A stretch of DNA of 64,000 nucleotides from Micromonospora sp. HNM0581 (GTDB lineage: Bacteria > Actinomycetota > Actinomycetes > Mycobacteriales > Micromonosporaceae). The notes beneath the pieces are model-generated. The model searched no databases, was not told the origin of the DNA, and saw nothing but the letters and a program-made list of their open reading frames with translations. Where the stretch lies: NCBI RefSeq assembly GCF_012726175.1, contig NZ_JAASAD010000005.1:1-64000 (forward strand), written 5' to 3'. Below are positions 12,035-20,172 of the stretch, piece after piece. How positions within the stretch are numbered: position 1 is the first letter of the stretch; each line of letters begins with the position of its first letter. Made by a program: the position numbers and the translations under genes.

Positions 12035-12619
12035 ATGCGAATGAAGATTTCTCCTACCACAGCTACCGTCACAGCCCTGGCGCTCCTCACCGCGGCGGTG
12101 CTGAGCCCGGCCGTCGCCCAGGCGACGGTATCGTCCGGTCTGTCGGCTCAGCGAGTGGCACCCACCTCCGCGCTCCAGCCGTTGCGGAAGCTGACCGGAA
12201 ATTGGACCTGCACCGGGACGACTACTCTTCCGGACGGCAGCCAGCTGACGTTCGACACCTCCTCGACCGCCAGGTTCATCCTTGACGGCAACTTCATGCG
12301 CTGGCAGGAAACGAACAGCATCGACGGTACGCCGATCGCCTCGGCGGAGTACATCTGGGGTTGGGACGCCCAGCAGGGCCAGTTCACGGCGGACCGCTTC
12401 GACAACTCCGGACAGCGCGGCGCGCAGACGACCCCTGGTTGGGTCGGCAACGTGCTGACCTCGACCGGTGTCCTGATCCAGCCGGACGGTACCTCGCTTC
12501 CGTTGACCACCACGATCACCAAGACCGCCAGGAACGCCTTCACCGTGCAGGCGGCGGTGAGCCTGGGCGCCGCGGCGGGTGGAGCCAGCGTGGTGTCCGA
12601 GTCGTCCTGCGTCAGGTGA
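12035..12619 (+). CDS. Secreted DUF1579-like beta-rich protein
   Basis: The protein has 194 residues. ATG 12035 follows AGGAG at 12024-12028; an in-frame GTG three bases earlier is less well spaced. An N-terminal signal peptide of about 30 residues ends near AQA. The mature part begins LRKLTGNWTCTGT and continues with alternating strands, as in DUF1579-type lipocalin-like domains of unknown function. It lies in the same direction as the PKS/NRPS genes and is followed by a strong hairpin, so it closes that transcript. A role in product binding, export or extracellular maturation is possible but not shown. It has only one cysteine in the mature region besides one near the C-terminus. Confidence 0.7.
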   Translation: MRMKISPTTATVTALALLTAAVLSPAVAQATVSSGLSAQRVAPTSALQPLRKLTGNWTCTGTTTLPDGSQLTFDTSSTARFILDGNFMRWQETNSIDGTPIASAEYIWGWDAQQGQFTADRFDNSGQRGAQTTPGWVGNVLTSTGVLIQPDGTSLPLTTTITKTARNAFTVQAAVSLGAAAGGASVVSESSCVR

Positions 12620-12680
12620 CGAACGTGTCGTCGCTGCTCGTCAGTTCCTGTCAGGTACCGAACTTCGCTCACTGACACCG

Positions 12681-12716
12681 GGGATCCCCGGCGGGCGGTC
12701 GCTCGCCGGGGATCCC
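12681..12716 (+). terminator. Strong hairpin terminator after the NRPS/secreted-protein transcript
   Basis: GGGATCCCCGGCG at 12681-12693 is perfectly complementary to CGCCGGGGATCCC at 12704-12716 (13-bp stem, 10-nt loop). It lies 62 bp after the stop of the secreted protein and before the N-monooxygenase gene. Actinomycete terminators often lack a U tract, as here. Confidence 0.8.
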
Positions 12717-12784
12717 GCAGAGCCACTATCGCCAGCCGAGACACGAACAGCGCGTCGTGCGGCCATGCCAGCGGGAGAGTATCC

Positions 12785-14122
12785 ATGACGAATCGGGAAC
12801 ATGAGATCTACGACGTGGTCGGCATCGGGTTCGGACCGTCCAACCTGTCGCTTTCCATCGCATTGGAGGAGCGCGCGTTCGACGAACCGGAACGTGCGCT
12901 GAGCAATCACTTCTTCGAGCGTCAGCCGCGTTTCGGTTGGCACCGCGACATGTTGCTGCCCTCGGCGACGATGCAGATCTCCTTTCTCAAGGACCTGGTG
13001 ACCTTCCGTAACCCGACGTCGAGCTTCAGCTTCATCTCCTTCCTGCACGCGGTGGGGCGGCTACCGCAGTTCGTCAACAACCAGGACTTCTTTCCGACCC
13101 GTCGGGAGTTCCACCAGTATCTCGAATGGGCGCAGGCACGGGTGGCCGCACGCGTCTCCTACGGCTCCGCCGTGACCTCGCTCCGTCTGGCCTCCACCGG
13201 GGCGGCGTCGGACCGGCTGCAACTGGCCGTCGCGGATGTCACGGGTCAGGGTTGCCGGAGGGTCGAGGCCCGAAACGTGGTGATCTCGACTGGCCTGGTG
13301 CCGAAGATGCTCGATGGGGTCGTCAGCGACGAGCGGGTCTGGCACAGTTCGGAGTTCCTTCAGAAGTTCCGCGGCATGGATCCGCGTGAGCTGCGTCGGG
13401 TGGCGGTGGTCGGGGCCGGCCAGAGCGCTGCCGAGATCACCAGATTCCTGTACGACGAACTCCCGCAGGCCGAGGTCTGCGCGATCATCCCGTCCTACGG
13501 CTACTCCATCGCCGACGCCACCCCGTTCGCCAACCAGATCTTCGACCCGAGGGCTGTCGACCACTACTATTTCGGCTCCGAACAGACGCGTGAGGCGTTC
13601 TGGCGGTATCACCGCAACACCAACTACGCGGTCGTCGACGACGAGGTCATCCGGGATCTCTACCGGAGGGCGTACGACGACGAGGTACGCGGCACCGATC
13701 GGCTCCGTTTCCTCAACCTGACGAGGGTCGACGGGGTGAAACGTGCCGGCGCCGAGACCCGTGTCCATCTTCAGGGGGGTCCGGGCGGCGAGCAGGCTGA
13801 GATCGACGTGGATGCCCTGGTCTGCGCGACCGGTTACGACTCCATGGAGCCGACGGAACTGCTCCGTGATCTCGACGAGCACTGTCTGCGTGACGAAGCC
13901 GGCCGGCTTCGGATGGAACGCGACTACCGCGTCGTCACCACGCCGGATGTGCCGTGCGGCATCTACCTCCAGGGCGGCACGGAGCACACCCACGGCCTCA
14001 GCTCATCGTTGCTGTCCAACATCGCCGTACGAAGCGGTGAGATCGTCGACTCGATCGTCGCCCGAGGTGCCGGAGGTGACTACCAGCGGTCGCTGTACGC
14101 CGGGGCCGCCGGCCTGCGCTAG
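12785..14122 (+). CDS. L-ornithine/L-lysine N-monooxygenase (SidA/IucD/KtzI family)
   Basis: The protein has 445 residues, the usual length for the family, with ATG 12785 after a GGGAG site. It shows the FAD-binding motif GIGFGPSN at residues 13-20, the NADPH-binding motif GAGQSAAE near 209, and a C-terminal CATGYD near 348 followed by the family tail (GGTEHTHGLS). Known members hydroxylate the side-chain amine of ornithine or lysine using NADPH, FAD and O2, giving precursors of hydroxamates or, in KtzI-type pathways, of piperazic acid. No KtzT-type N-N bond-forming partner or hydroxamate acyltransferase is visible in this window. Its position between assembly-line genes and a thioesterase suggests an N-hydroxylated amine in the product. 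The exact substrate cannot be read from the sequence. Confidence 0.92.
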   Translation: MTNREHEIYDVVGIGFGPSNLSLSIALEERAFDEPERALSNHFFERQPRFGWHRDMLLPSATMQISFLKDLVTFRNPTSSFSFISFLHAVGRLPQFVNNQDFFPTRREFHQYLEWAQARVAARVSYGSAVTSLRLASTGAASDRLQLAVADVTGQGCRRVEARNVVISTGLVPKMLDGVVSDERVWHSSEFLQKFRGMDPRELRRVAVVGAGQSAAEITRFLYDELPQAEVCAIIPSYGYSIADATPFANQIFDPRAVDHYYFGSEQTREAFWRYHRNTNYAVVDDEVIRDLYRRAYDDEVRGTDRLRFLNLTRVDGVKRAGAETRVHLQGGPGGEQAEIDVDALVCATGYDSMEPTELLRDLDEHCLRDEAGRLRMERDYRVVTTPDVPCGIYLQGGTEHTHGLSSSLLSNIAVRSGEIVDSIVARGAGGDYQRSLYAGAAGLR

Positions 14123-14276
14123 CGCGGTGTCCGAACGGTGACGGGGCGCGCCCGGTCCTGCGGATTCTTCGCCGTCCGCGCCGGATCGCCGCGTGGTCTC
14201 CGCGCGGTTCGACGCGACTCGGGAGAGCCGCCCTGATCGTTGCCGACGGCCGCTGCGGTACGGAGGGAGATGTTCG

Positions 14277-15029
14277 ATGAGGACGCTGACCGGGCAGCGG
14301 TGGATACGCCGCTTCCACGATGACGGAAAGTGCACGACGAAGCTGGTCTGTTTTCCCCACGCGGGTGGCTGGGCGAGCGCATACCGCACGTGGCCGGCGA
14401 GCCTGCCGGCGGACGTCGGTGTGCTGGGAATCCGGTATCCGGGACGGGAGGACCGGCTCGATGAGCCGTTCCCGCCGAGCATCGAGGCGCTGGCGGACGA
14501 CGTGGCCGACGTGCTCGACGCCTTGGTCGGCCACCGGGTGGTGCTGTTCGGGCACAGTATGGGGGCGTCGGTGGCGCACGAGGTGGCGGTGCGCCTGCAC
14601 CGACGAGGGCGTCCGCCGGCCGCGCTGTGCGTGTCCGCCCGGCTTGCGCCTACGGCGCTGGCGGACCAGCCACCGATAACCGGCAGCGACGACGAGATCA
14701 TCGCGGAGGTCGTCCGCCATGACGCGAGTCGTGCCGAGGTCTTCGCCGACCTTGAACTACGCGAGTTCGCGCTGCCGGCCATCCGTGCGGACCTCGAACT
14801 GGTCAACAACTACCGTGGCGGGCGGCGGCCGCTGCTCGACTGCCCGGTGTTCGGTTACCTGGGTGCGCAGGACACCGCGATCAGCCCGGACCAGATGCGC
14901 GGGTGGGCGGACGTCACCCGCGGTCCCTTCCGGCTCCGGGTGTTTCCCGGTGGGCATTTCTACCTTCGGGACGAGGAGGCCGGGCTGTTGGCTGACCTGG
15001 CGCGGGTTCGGGGCGCGGGGAGGCCGTGA
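14277..15029 (+). CDS. Type II thioesterase
   Basis: The protein has 250 residues. ATG 14277 follows GGAGGGA. It is an alpha/beta hydrolase with the GHSMGA nucleophile elbow, an aspartate after the YLGAQD strand, and the catalytic histidine in FPGGHFYL. The N-terminal [10 protein letters not shown] motif is typical of the free-standing editing thioesterases of PKS/NRPS clusters, which remove stalled or mis-primed acyl groups from carrier proteins. Its stop overlaps the start of the next gene (TGATG), so the two are probably translationally coupled. Because the visible terminal NRPS module lacks a TE, this enzyme or the second one at 18059-18832 might also release the product; that is inference. 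Confidence 0.93.
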   Translation: MRTLTGQRWIRRFHDDGKCTTKLVCFPHAGGWASAYRTWPASLPADVGVLGIRYPGREDRLDEPFPPSIEALADDVADVLDALVGHRVVLFGHSMGASVAHEVAVRLHRRGRPPAALCVSARLAPTALADQPPITGSDDEIIAEVVRHDASRAEVFADLELREFALPAIRADLELVNNYRGGRRPLLDCPVFGYLGAQDTAISPDQMRGWADVTRGPFRLRVFPGGHFYLRDEEAGLLADLARVRGAGRP

Positions 15030-16261
15030 TGGCGGTTCGCGATGACGACTGTGGTCGTAGAGCACTCACCGAACGCTGGTCGCGTACGACGGGCAGCAGT
15101 TACGGCACGCCCGGACTTGCACTGGTCAGGGGCGCCGGCGCGACGGTCGTCGACGACACCGGGCGGTCGTACCTCGACCTGGTGGGTGGCGGCTTGGCGA
15201 ACGTGCTGGGGCATGCCCATCCCGCCGTCGTGAACGCGGTGTCCACCCAGGCCGCGACGCTCGGTCAGGTCTCCAGCCGGGACGTGGCCGAGTCGACCGT
15301 TCTGCTCGGCGAACTACTGCTGGCCTTGACCGGGCCGGGGCGGGTGGTGTTCACCGATTCGGGCGCCGAGGCGAACGAGACGGCGTTCCAGGTCTCTCGA
15401 CTCACCGGGCGGTCCCAGGTCGTCGCGACGACCGGGGCCTTCCACGGCCGGACGATGGGGACGTTGGCGTTCACCGGTCAGCCAGGATCGACGCACCCGT
15501 TCCGGACGCTGCCGGACACGGTCACCCAGGTCCCGTTCGGTGATGTGCAGGCCTTGCGCACCGCTGTCAGCGACGCCACGGCGATGGTCATCCTGGAGGC
15601 GATCCAGGGGGAGAACGGTGTGGTGGTGCCGCCGCCCGGATACCTCGCGGCGGCCCGGACGATCTGCACGGCGGCCGGGGCGTTGCTGGTGCTCGACGAG
15701 GCGCAGACGGCCCTGGGGCGCACCGGTCACTGGTTCCACCATCAGAGCGAAGGCATCGCGCCGGACTTCGTGACCCTTGCCCAGGGGCTCGGCGGCGGTT
15801 TGCCGCTCGGAGCCTGCCTGGCGTTCGGGGCGGCGGCGGACCTGCTGGCCACCGGTGCCCATGGAACGACGGTCGGTGGCAGCCCGCTCAGCTGCGCGGC
15901 CGGGTTGGCTGTTGTCCGCACCATTGCCGGGACGGGTCTGCTCGACCACGTCAAGCGGATCGGTGACCGACTGCGTACCGGCATCGAGGCGGTTGCGCAT
16001 CCGCTTCTCGACGAAGTACGCGGTGCGGGGCTGCTGCTCGGCATCGCCTTCACCGAACCGGTCGCCGTGCCGGTGACCGACTGGCTGCGGGCGGCCGGGT
16101 TCCTGGTCGACGCGGTACAGCCCGCCGTGATCCGGCTCGCACCACCCCTGGTGCTCACCGAGGAGCAGGCCGACGCCTTCGTCGGTGCCTTCGCCCGGGC
16201 GCTGGTGGCCGACCCGGGGCCGCGAGCAGCGGCCCGCCTGCTGGTGCCCGGAGCAGCCTGA
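15029..16261 (+). CDS. Class III aminotransferase homologue lacking the PLP lysine
   Basis: The protein has 410 residues, related to acetylornithine/ornithine aminotransferases. The ATG overlaps the thioesterase stop (TGATG at 15027-15031). Family motifs are present: [11 protein letters not shown] for phosphate binding, [13 protein letters not shown], the [11 protein letters not shown] aspartate that contacts the pyridine nitrogen, and the subunit-crossing [13 protein letters not shown]. At the place of the Schiff-base lysine (normally AKGLGGG) it reads AQGLGGG, residue 252, codon CAG at 15782-15784. Without that lysine normal transamination is not expected. Either the protein has another role (binding, catalysis by a different base, a partner for an active subunit) or one base differs from the original AAG. 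The gene is otherwise intact with normal codon use. Confidence 0.88.
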   Translation: MAVRDDDCGRRALTERWSRTTGSSYGTPGLALVRGAGATVVDDTGRSYLDLVGGGLANVLGHAHPAVVNAVSTQAATLGQVSSRDVAESTVLLGELLLALTGPGRVVFTDSGAEANETAFQVSRLTGRSQVVATTGAFHGRTMGTLAFTGQPGSTHPFRTLPDTVTQVPFGDVQALRTAVSDATAMVILEAIQGENGVVVPPPGYLAAARTICTAAGALLVLDEAQTALGRTGHWFHHQSEGIAPDFVTLAQGLGGGLPLGACLAFGAAADLLATGAHGTTVGGSPLSCAAGLAVVRTIAGTGLLDHVKRIGDRLRTGIEAVAHPLLDEVRGAGLLLGIAFTEPVAVPVTDWLRAAGFLVDAVQPAVIRLAPPLVLTEEQADAFVGAFARALVADPGPRAAARLLVPGAA

Positions 16262-16301
16262 GCAGCAAAATGGGCCTCGATCGACGTTTGGAGGCGCCGG
16301 T

Positions 16302-16341
16302 GGCGGCGTACCCCCGGACCGTGGTGTCGGGGTACGCCGCC
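16302..16341. terminator. Bidirectional terminator between convergent genes
   Basis: GGCGGCGTACCCC at 16302-16314 pairs perfectly with GGGGTACGCCGCC at 16329-16341 (13-bp stem, 14-nt loop). It sits in the 110-bp gap between the rightward aminotransferase homologue and the leftward DUF4097 gene, where it can serve both. Confidence 0.8.
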
Positions 16342-16371
16342 GGGCGGGGGAAGTGGACAGTGGTGGCGCTG

Positions 16372-17043
16372 TCAGAGGCTGCGGGCGACGATGTCACCGT
16401 GGGCGGTGGTCGCCTTGATGGCCAGTCCGGCGCCCGCACCGTCGGTGTTCCTCAGTTCGTTGCGCACGCGGCCGTACGTGGTGCCGGCGTCGAGGGTGGC
16501 TGAGGCGTCGCGGGTGGCGCCGATCGTGATGTCGCCCTGCTCGGTGCGGAGGGTGACGGCGCCGGCGACGGCCTCGGTGATGGTCAGGTTGCCTCGCTGG
16601 GTGCTGATCTGTGCGGGGCCGTTCAGGCGTCCGACGGTGATGTCCCCCGACTGCAGGGTCAGGCGGGCCTGAGCGGTCTCGTCGAGCTTGACCGCGCCGT
16701 CCGCGCCGTCGAAGGTGACGTCTCCGAGGCGTCCGACGCCCCGGAACTCGACGCTCGCGGCCTCCGCCTCGACCCGTGAGCCGGCGGGCAGTTGCACGGT
16801 TACCTCGACGGAGCCGGACGAGCCGAGGAACCGCCTCGCCGGCTCGGCCGCCTGCACGCGCAGGACACCGGCGTCGTAGGTGACCTTGATGCGCTCGGCC
16901 GCCGTCACGTCCCGGGACTTGGCGCCGTCGGTGGGCAGGATCTCGACGGTCGTGTCGGTGCGGTCGGCCGCGATGAGCTGGATACGTCCCGCGGGAATGT
17001 CGAGTACGGCCGAGATCGCGGTGGGGGTGTCGAACTTCTGCAT
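16372..17043 (-). CDS. DUF4097 family beta-strand repeat protein
   Basis: The protein has 223 residues. It begins MQKFDTPTAISAVLDIPAGR and continues as short beta strands with recurring G-D-I/V-T turns (for example LQSGDITVG, TEQGDITIG, TAHGDIVAR), the pattern of the DUF4097 'adhesin-like' solenoid. It has no signal peptide or membrane segment, so it should be cytoplasmic. The function of this family is not established. A perfect palindrome lies 20 bp upstream, and the gene is divergent from a MarR/GbsR-type regulator, so control by that regulator is likely. Confidence 0.82.
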   Translation of the reverse strand: MQKFDTPTAISAVLDIPAGRIQLIAADRTDTTVEILPTDGAKSRDVTAAERIKVTYDAGVLRVQAAEPARRFLGSSGSVEVTVQLPAGSRVEAEAASVEFRGVGRLGDVTFDGADGAVKLDETAQARLTLQSGDITVGRLNGPAQISTQRGNLTITEAVAGAVTLRTEQGDITIGATRDASATLDAGTTYGRVRNELRNTDGAGAGLAIKATTAHGDIVARSL

Positions 17044-17062
17044 CTTGACTCCTCTTGTCTGC

Positions 17063-17082
17063 TGTTTCCTGTGTAGGAAACA
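17063..17082. promoter_or_regulatory. Palindromic operator candidate
   Basis: TGTTTCCT-GTGT-AGGAAACA is a perfect 8-bp inverted repeat with a 4-bp spacer, 20 bp upstream of the DUF4097 start and within the divergent promoter region shared with the regulator gene at 17266. Its size suits a dimeric winged-helix regulator. Confidence 0.6.
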
Positions 17083-17111
17083 CTACGTTGCCTTCATTGA
17101 TCCAGCAACGA

Positions 17112-17210
17112 CGATGTTGCATCGAGTCCGCGTTTGTCCAGCTCAATGCTGGTTTTTCATTGCAATGGCGAGAGATTCAACGCAACGCGCGATTCGCATT
17201 CGTTGCAATG
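17112..17210. promoter_or_regulatory. Repeated TTGCA-core motifs in the divergent promoter region
   Basis: Three related elements occur in about 100 bp: CGATGTTGCATCG (17112-17124, palindromic arms), CATTGCAATG (17158-17167, perfect palindrome) and CGTTGCAATG (17201-17210). The surrounding DNA is clearly less GC-rich than neighbouring genes. They are candidate binding sites for the adjacent regulator. Which motif it uses, these or the TGTTTCCT palindrome, cannot be told from sequence. Confidence 0.4.
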
Positions 17211-17265
17211 GAGTGTGGGTGAACGCTATGCTGGGGCGCACCACCGACCATTGGAGGAAGCCGCC

Positions 17266-18000
17266 ATGCCAGGAGGCCGGCTCACCCAGCCCGAGCGTCA
17301 GCAGATCGCCCTCGGGCTGGCCGACGGCCTGGCCTACGCAGCGATCGCCCGGCGCCTCGATCGTCCCACCTCGACGATCACGCGTGAGGTCATGCGCAAC
17401 GGCGGCCCCACCGCCTACCGCGCCGACCTCGCTCACCACGCCACCGAGCGCCGGATCCGGCGCCGCCGGAGCGCCACACCCGGACGTGCCGACACACCGC
17501 CGCAGCCGCACGGTCGTGACTTCGCGGCCGTGCAGGAGTACGAGGAGACCTTCGCCGCGGTCTTCATGCAGTCGGGCCTGCCGAGGATGACGGCCCGGAC
17601 ACTGGCCTGCCTCTACACGACCGACACCGGCAGCCTGAGCGCCTCCGAGCTGGTCGGGCGCCTGCGGGTCAGTCCGGCGTCGGTCTCCAAAGCGGTAGCC
17701 TTTCTGGAGAGTCAGGGCCTGGTACGTCGAGAACGCGACGAACGCCGTCGTGAACGCTACGTCGTAGACGACGACGTGCTGTACGAGTCGGTGATGGCGA
17801 GCGCCCGGGCCACCGCCCATCTCGGCGAGATCGCCCGGCAGGGTGTGGAAGTGCTGGGCCGCGGCACACCGGCCGCCACCCGCCTGGAGAACATCGCCCG
17901 CTTCGTCGACTTCGTCTCCGAGAACATCGCCCGGGCGGCGAGTCAGGCCCGTGAGATCCTGCACACCAGGATCGAGGCCAACCGGGACCACGACTGTTGA
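17266..18000 (+). CDS. MarR/GbsR-type regulator with an IS30-like N-terminal HTH
   Basis: The protein has 244 residues. ATG 17266 follows GGAGGAAG; the frame is open further upstream, but that stretch is AT-rich promoter DNA. Residues 1-45 (LTQPERQQIALGLADG...TITREV) form a helix-turn-helix like that of IS30-family transposase N-termini. Residues about 85-170 form a winged helix of the GbsR/MarR type (LSASELVGRLRVSPASVSKAVAFLESQGLVRRERDERRRERYVV). The C-terminal part is helical and probably dimerises. No transposase catalytic part is present, so this is a regulator and not an insertion sequence. It likely controls itself and the divergent DUF4097 gene. Confidence 0.82.
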   Translation: MPGGRLTQPERQQIALGLADGLAYAAIARRLDRPTSTITREVMRNGGPTAYRADLAHHATERRIRRRRSATPGRADTPPQPHGRDFAAVQEYEETFAAVFMQSGLPRMTARTLACLYTTDTGSLSASELVGRLRVSPASVSKAVAFLESQGLVRRERDERRRERYVVDDDVLYESVMASARATAHLGEIARQGVEVLGRGTPAATRLENIARFVDFVSENIARAASQAREILHTRIEANRDHDC

Positions 18001-18058
18001 GCATCGCGGCCCCCACCAACCCGGATCAGGCGGCTCGTCGCCAGCGGCCCCCGCGGCG

Positions 18059-18832
18059 TCAGCCGGGTGTGCTCGGCACCGCCACGAGCCGGCGTTCGAC
18101 CTCGGTGACGACACTTTCCCGATGGGTGGCCACGAAGAAGTGGCGGCCGGGAAAGATCAGGCACTCGAAGTGGCCGAGAGTGTGGCCCATCCACGCGGCC
18201 GCTTCGGCGGCGCTGACCACCGGGTCGTCGCGGCCGGTGAGCACGGTGATCGGGCAGCGCACCGGTGGACCCGTCGTGACCGGATAGGTCTCCACGGCAC
18301 GGTAGTCGGTGCGCAGCGCGGGCAGTGCCATGGTGCGTACGTCGGGATCGTTCAGCGCCTCGGCGATGTTGGCGTCGCCGTCGAGCTGCTGGACGTGAGC
18401 GACCAGCCGGTCGTCGCTGAGCTGATGGACGGTTTCCGCCCGGCTCGTCGACGGAGCCCGCCGGCCGGAGGCGAACAGGTGCGTCGGTGGGTGGCCCGCC
18501 TGTTCCAGAAGCAGAGTGGTCTCGTAGCCCACGAGCGCGCCCATGCTGTGCCCGAACAGCGCGACCGGTCGCCGGCCGAGGGCGGCCACCTGTTCGGCAA
18601 CCGCCGCGGCGAGTGCGGCGACGCTGCCCACCTGCGGCTCGTCGTGGCGGTCCTGGCGGCCCGGGTACTGCACGGCAACCACGTCGACCGAGTCGGACAG
18701 CGCCGCCGAGAACGGGTAGAAGAAGCTGGCCGAGCCGCCCGCGTGCGGTAGGCAGACGAGCGTGACCTCGGTTCGCGCCCTACGGTGGTATCGCCTCAAC
18801 CAACGCGTGTCGGGACCGTTCATGCTGAGCAT
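18059..18832 (-). CDS. Type II thioesterase (second copy)
   Basis: The protein has 257 residues if it starts at 18832; an in-frame ATG at 18823 is an alternative. It has the VCLPHAGGSASFF N-terminal motif, GHSMGALVGYE nucleophile elbow, GRDDPVV acidic-residue strand and FPGRHFFV histidine motif; the residue before the histidine is Arg instead of the usual Gly. It overlaps the end of the crotonyl-CoA carboxylase/reductase gene by 13 bp, so it is the last gene of a three-gene leftward operon. Two distinct type II thioesterases in one cluster suggests separate tasks, for example carrier editing and clearing of extender or primer units; that is inference. Confidence 0.92.
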   Translation of the reverse strand: MLSMNGPDTRWLRRYHRRARTEVTLVCLPHAGGSASFFYPFSAALSDSVDVVAVQYPGRQDRHDEPQVGSVAALAAAVAEQVAALGRRPVALFGHSMGALVGYETTLLLEQAGHPPTHLFASGRRAPSTSRAETVHQLSDDRLVAHVQQLDGDANIAEALNDPDVRTMALPALRTDYRAVETYPVTTGPPVRCPITVLTGRDDPVVSAAEAAAWMGHTLGHFECLIFPGRHFFVATHRESVVTEVERRLVAVPSTPG

Positions 18833-20172
18833 CCTGCCGGTGACCGGAACCGGTTGATCGCCGTCAGATGCCGCTCCCTCAGCTCAGGGTCCTCGACCCC
18901 ACCTCCCTCGGCGGAAGCCAGGCAGAGCACGCCAACCTTGCCCTGGTGTCGGTTACGGTGCAGGTCGTCGACCGCCCGGCCGACCTCGTCGAGCGGGTAG
19001 GTGACGGACAGTGTCGGGTGGACGCGGCCCCGCACGATGAGACGGTTGGCCTGCCACGCCTCACGGTAGTTGGCGAAGTGGGTCCCGACGATCCGCTTCA
19101 GGTTCATCCACAGGTGACGGTTGTCGAACTGGTGCTCGTAGCCACTCGTCGAGGCGCAGGTCACGATCGTGCCGCCACGCCGGGCCACGTAGACGGACGC
19201 GCCGAACGTGTCGCGCCCGGGATGTTCGAACACGATGTCGGCGTCCTCCCCGGCGGTGAGTTCCCGGATGCGCTGGCCGAACCGGCGCCACTCGCGCGGA
19301 TCCTGGGTGGTCTCGTCGCGCCAGAACCGGTAGTCCTCGGCCTGCCGGTCGATCACCGCCTCCGCGCCCATGCGCCGGCACACCTCGGCCTTCTCGGCGC
19401 TGGAGACCACGCAGATCGGAGTGGCACCCCCGCAGAGGGCGTACTGCACGGCGAACGAGCCGAGCCCGCCCGCCGCGCCCCAGATCAGCACGTTGTCACC
19501 AAGGCGCATACCGGCACCGTGTGGCGACACCAACTGCCGGTAGACCGTCGAGTTGACCAGACCGGGCGATGCGGCCTCTTCCCAGGTCAGGTGGGCCGCC
19601 TTCGGCATGAGCTGGTTCGCTTTCACCAACGCCAGGTCCGCGAGCCCGCCGAAGTTCGTCTCGTATCCCCAGATGCGCTGCTCGGGATCCAGCATGCTGT
19701 CGTCGTGGCCGTCCGGATGCTGCAGCTGTACCGACAGACAGTGCGCGACCACCCGGTCGCCCGGGCGCCAACGTTGCACACCCGACCCGGTGCGCAGAAC
19801 GATTCCCGCGAGGTCGGAGCCGATGACGTGGTACGGCTGGGCGTGCCGGGCGGCGAGATCCCCGGTGCGGGCGTAGCGGCGCAGAAAGGTGAAGGTGGGC
19901 ACCGGTGCGAACAGCGAACTCCACACGGTGTTGTAGTTGACCGCACTGGCCATCACCGCGATGAGCGCCTCACCCGGCCCTGGCTGCGGGGTCGGTACGT
20001 CTCGCAGGTGCAGTGCCTTGGTCGGCTCACGATCGGCGATCGGGACGTCGTCGAACATGTGCTGGTCCTCTTCGAGCAGTACGGCAGCCCGGTGGTACTC
20101 CGGCACCGGCAGCGCGGTGACCGCGGCGGCGTTCGGGGCGGCGACGACGTCTTCGGCGAAGTGGCTGTTCAT
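18820..20172 (-). CDS. ccr: Crotonyl-CoA carboxylase/reductase
   Basis: The protein has 450 residues, the normal length. It is an MDR-family enzyme with the CCR hallmarks: SAVNYNTVW near the N-terminus, the IWGYETNFGG segment, the NADPH loop IWGAAGGLGS, and GYEHQFDNRHLWMNLKRI with the histidine of the CO2 pocket. The enzyme reductively carboxylates 2-enoyl-CoAs, giving ethylmalonyl-CoA from crotonyl-CoA or longer alkylmalonyl-CoAs, as PKS extender units. It overlaps the preceding gene by ATGA (20169-20172). The two ATs seen here carry malonyl and methylmalonyl signatures, so a module that uses the CCR product probably lies left of the window. Confidence 0.95.
   Translation of the reverse strand: MNSHFAEDVVAAPNAAAVTALPVPEYHRAAVLLEEDQHMFDDVPIADREPTKALHLRDVPTPQPGPGEALIAVMASAVNYNTVWSSLFAPVPTFTFLRRYARTGDLAARHAQPYHVIGSDLAGIVLRTGSGVQRWRPGDRVVAHCLSVQLQHPDGHDDSMLDPEQRIWGYETNFGGLADLALVKANQLMPKAAHLTWEEAASPGLVNSTVYRQLVSPHGAGMRLGDNVLIWGAAGGLGSFAVQYALCGGATPICVVSSAEKAEVCRRMGAEAVIDRQAEDYRFWRDETTQDPREWRRFGQRIRELTAGEDADIVFEHPGRDTFGASVYVARRGGTIVTCASTSGYEHQFDNRHLWMNLKRIVGTHFANYREAWQANRLIVRGRVHPTLSVTYPLDEVGRAVDDLHRNRHQGKVGVLCLASAEGGGVEDPELRERHLTAINRFRSPAGCSA

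Noticed and set aside
17266..17420. IS30 insertion sequence suggested by the N-terminal HTH of the regulator
   Set aside because: No DDE catalytic domain, no terminal inverted repeats; the HTH is fused in frame to a winged helix with a good start and stop.
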